Assembly (NCBI RefSeq): GCF_000400365.1
Contig: NZ_BAOG01000149.1
Span: forward strand, 1-35,806
From: Vibrio jasicida CAIM 1864 = LMG 25398
Lineage (GTDB): Bacteria; Pseudomonadota; Gammaproteobacteria; Enterobacterales; Vibrionaceae
Reading direction: 5' to 3'
DNA: 35,806 nt
Below the pieces are notes generated by a model. It searched no databases. It worked only from the letters and a program-made list of their open reading frames with translations, and was not told the origin of the DNA. This document shows positions 34,013 to 35,806 of the stretch, one piece after another. The translations under genes and the position numbers were made by a program. Positions within the stretch are counted from its first letter, which is position 1; each line of letters begins with the position of its first letter.

Positions 34013-34957
34013 ATGACCGATTCATCCCAGACTAAAATTGCTTTCTTTGGCGAATGCATGATTGAACTGAGCGGCGACCCAATTCGCAAAGGCTTTGGTG
34101 GCGACACGCTCAATACCGCACTTTACCTCTCTCGACTAACGGCTCAGCAGCCTGTCCAAGTGTCTTATGCGACCGGTCTTGGGGAGGACGTACTTTCTCA
34201 AGAGCTTCTGGAAAACTGGCAACAAGAAGGCATTGCGACTGATCTTGTCGAGATATTCCCAGCTCAGCTTCCGGGTTTGTACATGGTGCAGACCGACCAA
34301 GAAGGCGAACGCAGCTTTCTATACTGGCGTGACAGCGCAGCCGTTAAAAGTTACTTCTCTACCTCTTCGCTCAACAAATTAGAAGCCGCGATTGCGAACC
34401 GAGAGCTGGACTACCTCTACCTAAGTGGCATCAGCATTGCGATTCTAAATGACGACAGCAAGGCAAGGCTTAAAAAGGCATTAAATCAGTTCTCACAAGA
34501 TGGAGGCAAGGTTGTCTTCGATAATAACTTCCGTCCTCAACTTTGGTCTGTACAAGAGGCGAAACATTGGTACGGCCAAATTCTGCCTTTAGTCGACATT
34601 GCGCTTATCACTGAAGACGATGATGTCTTGGTGTGGGGTGAAGAGGAAAGTGCCGAGCAGCACTGCCTTCGCTTTGGTTGCCAAGAAATCGTGATTAAAC
34701 GTGGTTGCGAGCCTTGCAAACTGGTTTGGTCGCATGGTGATGACAAGCAAAGCGCTTACGTAGGCGCCGAGAATGTCGTCAAAGTGATCGACACCTGTGC
34801 CGCCGGCGATTCATTTGCTGCTGGTTACCTTGCAGGACGATTGACCGGACAAAGCTGTGAGCAGTCTGCCCAACTCGGTCACGCACTAGCAGCAACCGTT
34901 ATTCAATATCCTGGCGCGATCATTCCAAATGACGCCATGACTCATCTAATTCGATAA
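34013..34957 (+). CDS. kdgK: 2-keto-3-deoxygluconate kinase (PfkB family)
   Basis: This 314-residue ribokinase-type enzyme starts with the KdgK-like FFGECMIELSG segment and FGGDTLNTALYLSRL (PfkB signature 1 region). It ends with DTCAAGDSFAAGYLAG, in which A-A-G-D replaces the more common G-A-G-D; KdgK proteins often have this form. It phosphorylates 2-keto-3-deoxygluconate to KDPG with ATP in the cytoplasm. The aldolase gene follows 16 bp later. In this cluster it takes KDG from the dehydratase/RidA step. Vibrio usually has another KdgK for alginate or pectin breakdown, so this copy may be pathway-specific. Confidence 0.9.
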   Translation: MTDSSQTKIAFFGECMIELSGDPIRKGFGGDTLNTALYLSRLTAQQPVQVSYATGLGEDVLSQELLENWQQEGIATDLVEIFPAQLPGLYMVQTDQEGERSFLYWRDSAAVKSYFSTSSLNKLEAAIANRELDYLYLSGISIAILNDDSKARLKKALNQFSQDGGKVVFDNNFRPQLWSVQEAKHWYGQILPLVDIALITEDDDVLVWGEEESAEQHCLRFGCQEIVIKRGCEPCKLVWSHGDDKQSAYVGAENVVKVIDTCAAGDSFAAGYLAGRLTGQSCEQSAQLGHALAATVIQYPGAIIPNDAMTHLIR

Positions 34958-34973
34958 TTTCCGAGAACGTATT

Positions 34974-35603
34974 ATGTCCCAAGCAATGATTAAGCAACTT
35001 CAGCAATTCAAAGTTATTCCAGTTATTCAAATCAACAAGGTTGAGCACGCGATCCCACTGGCGAAAGTGTTAGTAGAAAACGGTCTGCCAGTCGCAGAAG
35101 TGACGTTTCGAACAGAAGCCGCTGCCGATGCGATTAAAGCCATGCGCGATGCCTACCCGCAAATGTGCATCGGTGCTGGCACGGTACTGACGCCAGAGCA
35201 GATTACCCAAGCGAAAGACGCGGGTGCAGAGTTTATTGTCGCGCCGGGTTTGAACCCCAATACCGTGCGTCGCTGTCAAGAAATCAACATGCCAATCGTA
35301 CCGGGTGTGAATAACCCAAGCCAGGTTGAACAAGCACTTGAGCTGGGTTTGAACTTCCTCAAATTCTTCCCGGCAGAAGCGAGCGGCGGTATCGCGATGG
35401 TGAAGTCACTACTTGCACCTTATGTTGATGTGAGTCTGATGCCGACAGGCGGTATCGGTAAAAGCAACGTCAATGATTACCTAGCTATCGACCGTGTGGT
35501 TTGTTGCGGTGGTACTTGGATGGTGGCACCGAGCTTAATTGAAAACGAACAGTGGGACGAAATTGGTAAGCTGGTTCGTGAAGCAGTAGAGCTGGTTGCG
35601 TAA
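34974..35603 (+). CDS. eda: KDPG / 4-hydroxy-2-oxoglutarate aldolase
   Basis: This 209-residue class I aldolase cleaves 2-keto-3-deoxy-6-phosphogluconate to pyruvate and glyceraldehyde 3-phosphate. The Schiff-base lysine is K130 in FLKFFPAEASGG, and the catalytic glutamate is E42 in AEVTFRTE, with the same 88-residue spacing as E. coli Eda. VGAGTVL-type IGAGTVLTPEQ, MPTGGIG and CCGGTWMV are further family motifs. It is a normal full-length protein. It is the last gene of the run, 16 bp after the kinase, and is followed by an inverted repeat that probably ends the operon. Confidence 0.95.
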   Translation: MSQAMIKQLQQFKVIPVIQINKVEHAIPLAKVLVENGLPVAEVTFRTEAAADAIKAMRDAYPQMCIGAGTVLTPEQITQAKDAGAEFIVAPGLNPNTVRRCQEINMPIVPGVNNPSQVEQALELGLNFLKFFPAEASGGIAMVKSLLAPYVDVSLMPTGGIGKSNVNDYLAIDRVVCCGGTWMVAPSLIENEQWDEIGKLVREAVELVA

Positions 35604-35622
35604 CTCAAACAGAGCTCTTTTA

Positions 35623-35661
35623 CCCAAGTCACCAGACCCCATGAAATAGCGTGACTTGGGT
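35623..35661 (+). terminator. Inverted repeat after the aldolase gene
   Basis: ACCCAAGTCAC (35623-35633) pairs perfectly with GTGACTTGGGT (35651-35661). The loop is 17 bases and the T tract afterwards is weak. It is the likely operon end. Confidence 0.55.
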
Positions 35662-35673
35662 TGAATAATTATA

Positions 35674-35806
35674 GGGTCTGTTGAACTTTCGAGCTGATTT
35701 TTGCAGCGAATTGTTGGATATTTATACAAGGCAGAGACTTTGCTATGTAGCTAGCCTACATGAGAAGTCGATAACGCAGTAGAAATGACCAACAAACGCT
35801 GCCCAA
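35674..35806. mobile_element. Left part of a MITE-like or IS-end hairpin element, cut by the window edge
   Basis: From GGGTCTGTTGAAC at 35674 the sequence turns into one long imperfect hairpin. GCAGCG (35703-35708) pairs with CGCTGC (35797-35802); TTGTTGG pairs with CCAACAA; GACTT pairs with AAGTC; and the tip is ATGTAG-CTAGC-CTACAT. No reading frame is present. Terminal GGGTCTGTTGA plus a stem of about 50 bp is typical of a non-autonomous mobile repeat, but the far end lies outside the window, so this is not proven. Confidence 0.5.

Overview
The window looks like chromosomal DNA of a marine Vibrio, most likely the Harveyi clade (V. alginolyticus / V. parahaemolyticus relatives). The grounds are a CARB-type class A beta-lactamase of the Vibrio chromosomal kind, the moderate GC content, Vibrio-like gene content (chemoreceptor, Cus-type copper efflux, a GltD-formate dehydrogenase fusion) and dense operons with short spacers. 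This assignment comes from remembered protein families; no search was run.

Layout, left to right. 1-134: a long imperfect RNA hairpin followed by a rho-independent terminator, with the parent gene outside the window. 135-1650 (minus): a TetR regulator and an MDR-family dehydrogenase gene that is broken twice, by a one-base frameshift and by an in-frame loss of the nucleotide-binding loop; two near-identical palindromes precede the regulator. 1779-2630 (minus): the CARB beta-lactamase. 2843-4174 (plus): a ferric-reductase-like flavocytochrome. 4285-6515: two distantly paralogous outer-membrane beta-barrel proteins flanking a divergent LysR regulator.

6597-14278 (minus): a five-gene copper/silver detoxification operon. 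It reads small Met/Cys-rich exported protein, TolC-like outer-membrane factor, CusB-like adaptor with two C-terminal CusF domains, CusA-like RND pump, and a cupredoxin with a Met-Asp-His-rich N-terminus. It starts at a promoter with the 19-bp spacer typical of MerR/CueR control and ends at a strong bidirectional terminator. Divergent from it lies a very large fused oxidoreductase (2Fe-2S, GltD-like, ferredoxin and molybdopterin formate dehydrogenase modules).

18917-25439: a membrane-anchored endonuclease/exonuclease/phosphatase-family protein, an amidohydrolase lipoprotein, a small single-pass membrane protein, and an HlyD-ABC-permease export operon (minus). 25805-27436 (minus): a methyl-accepting chemotaxis protein with a possible FliA promoter.

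27858-35603 is the most interesting block: an RpiR regulator and a DSD1-fold PLP dehydratase (minus), divergent from an N-acyl-D-amino-acid deacylase, a RidA imine deaminase, a sodium:solute symporter, a 2-keto-3-deoxygluconate kinase and a KDPG aldolase (plus). Together these make a coherent route: uptake of N-acetyl-D-glucosaminate (the C1-oxidised end sugar released by chitin LPMOs), deacetylation, deamination/dehydration to KDG, phosphorylation to KDPG, and cleavage to pyruvate and glyceraldehyde 3-phosphate. I recall an oxidative chitin utilisation pathway of this design from Pseudoalteromonas; the match here is inference from gene content.

35671-35806 is the start of what looks like a mobile or MITE-like hairpin repeat, cut by the window edge.
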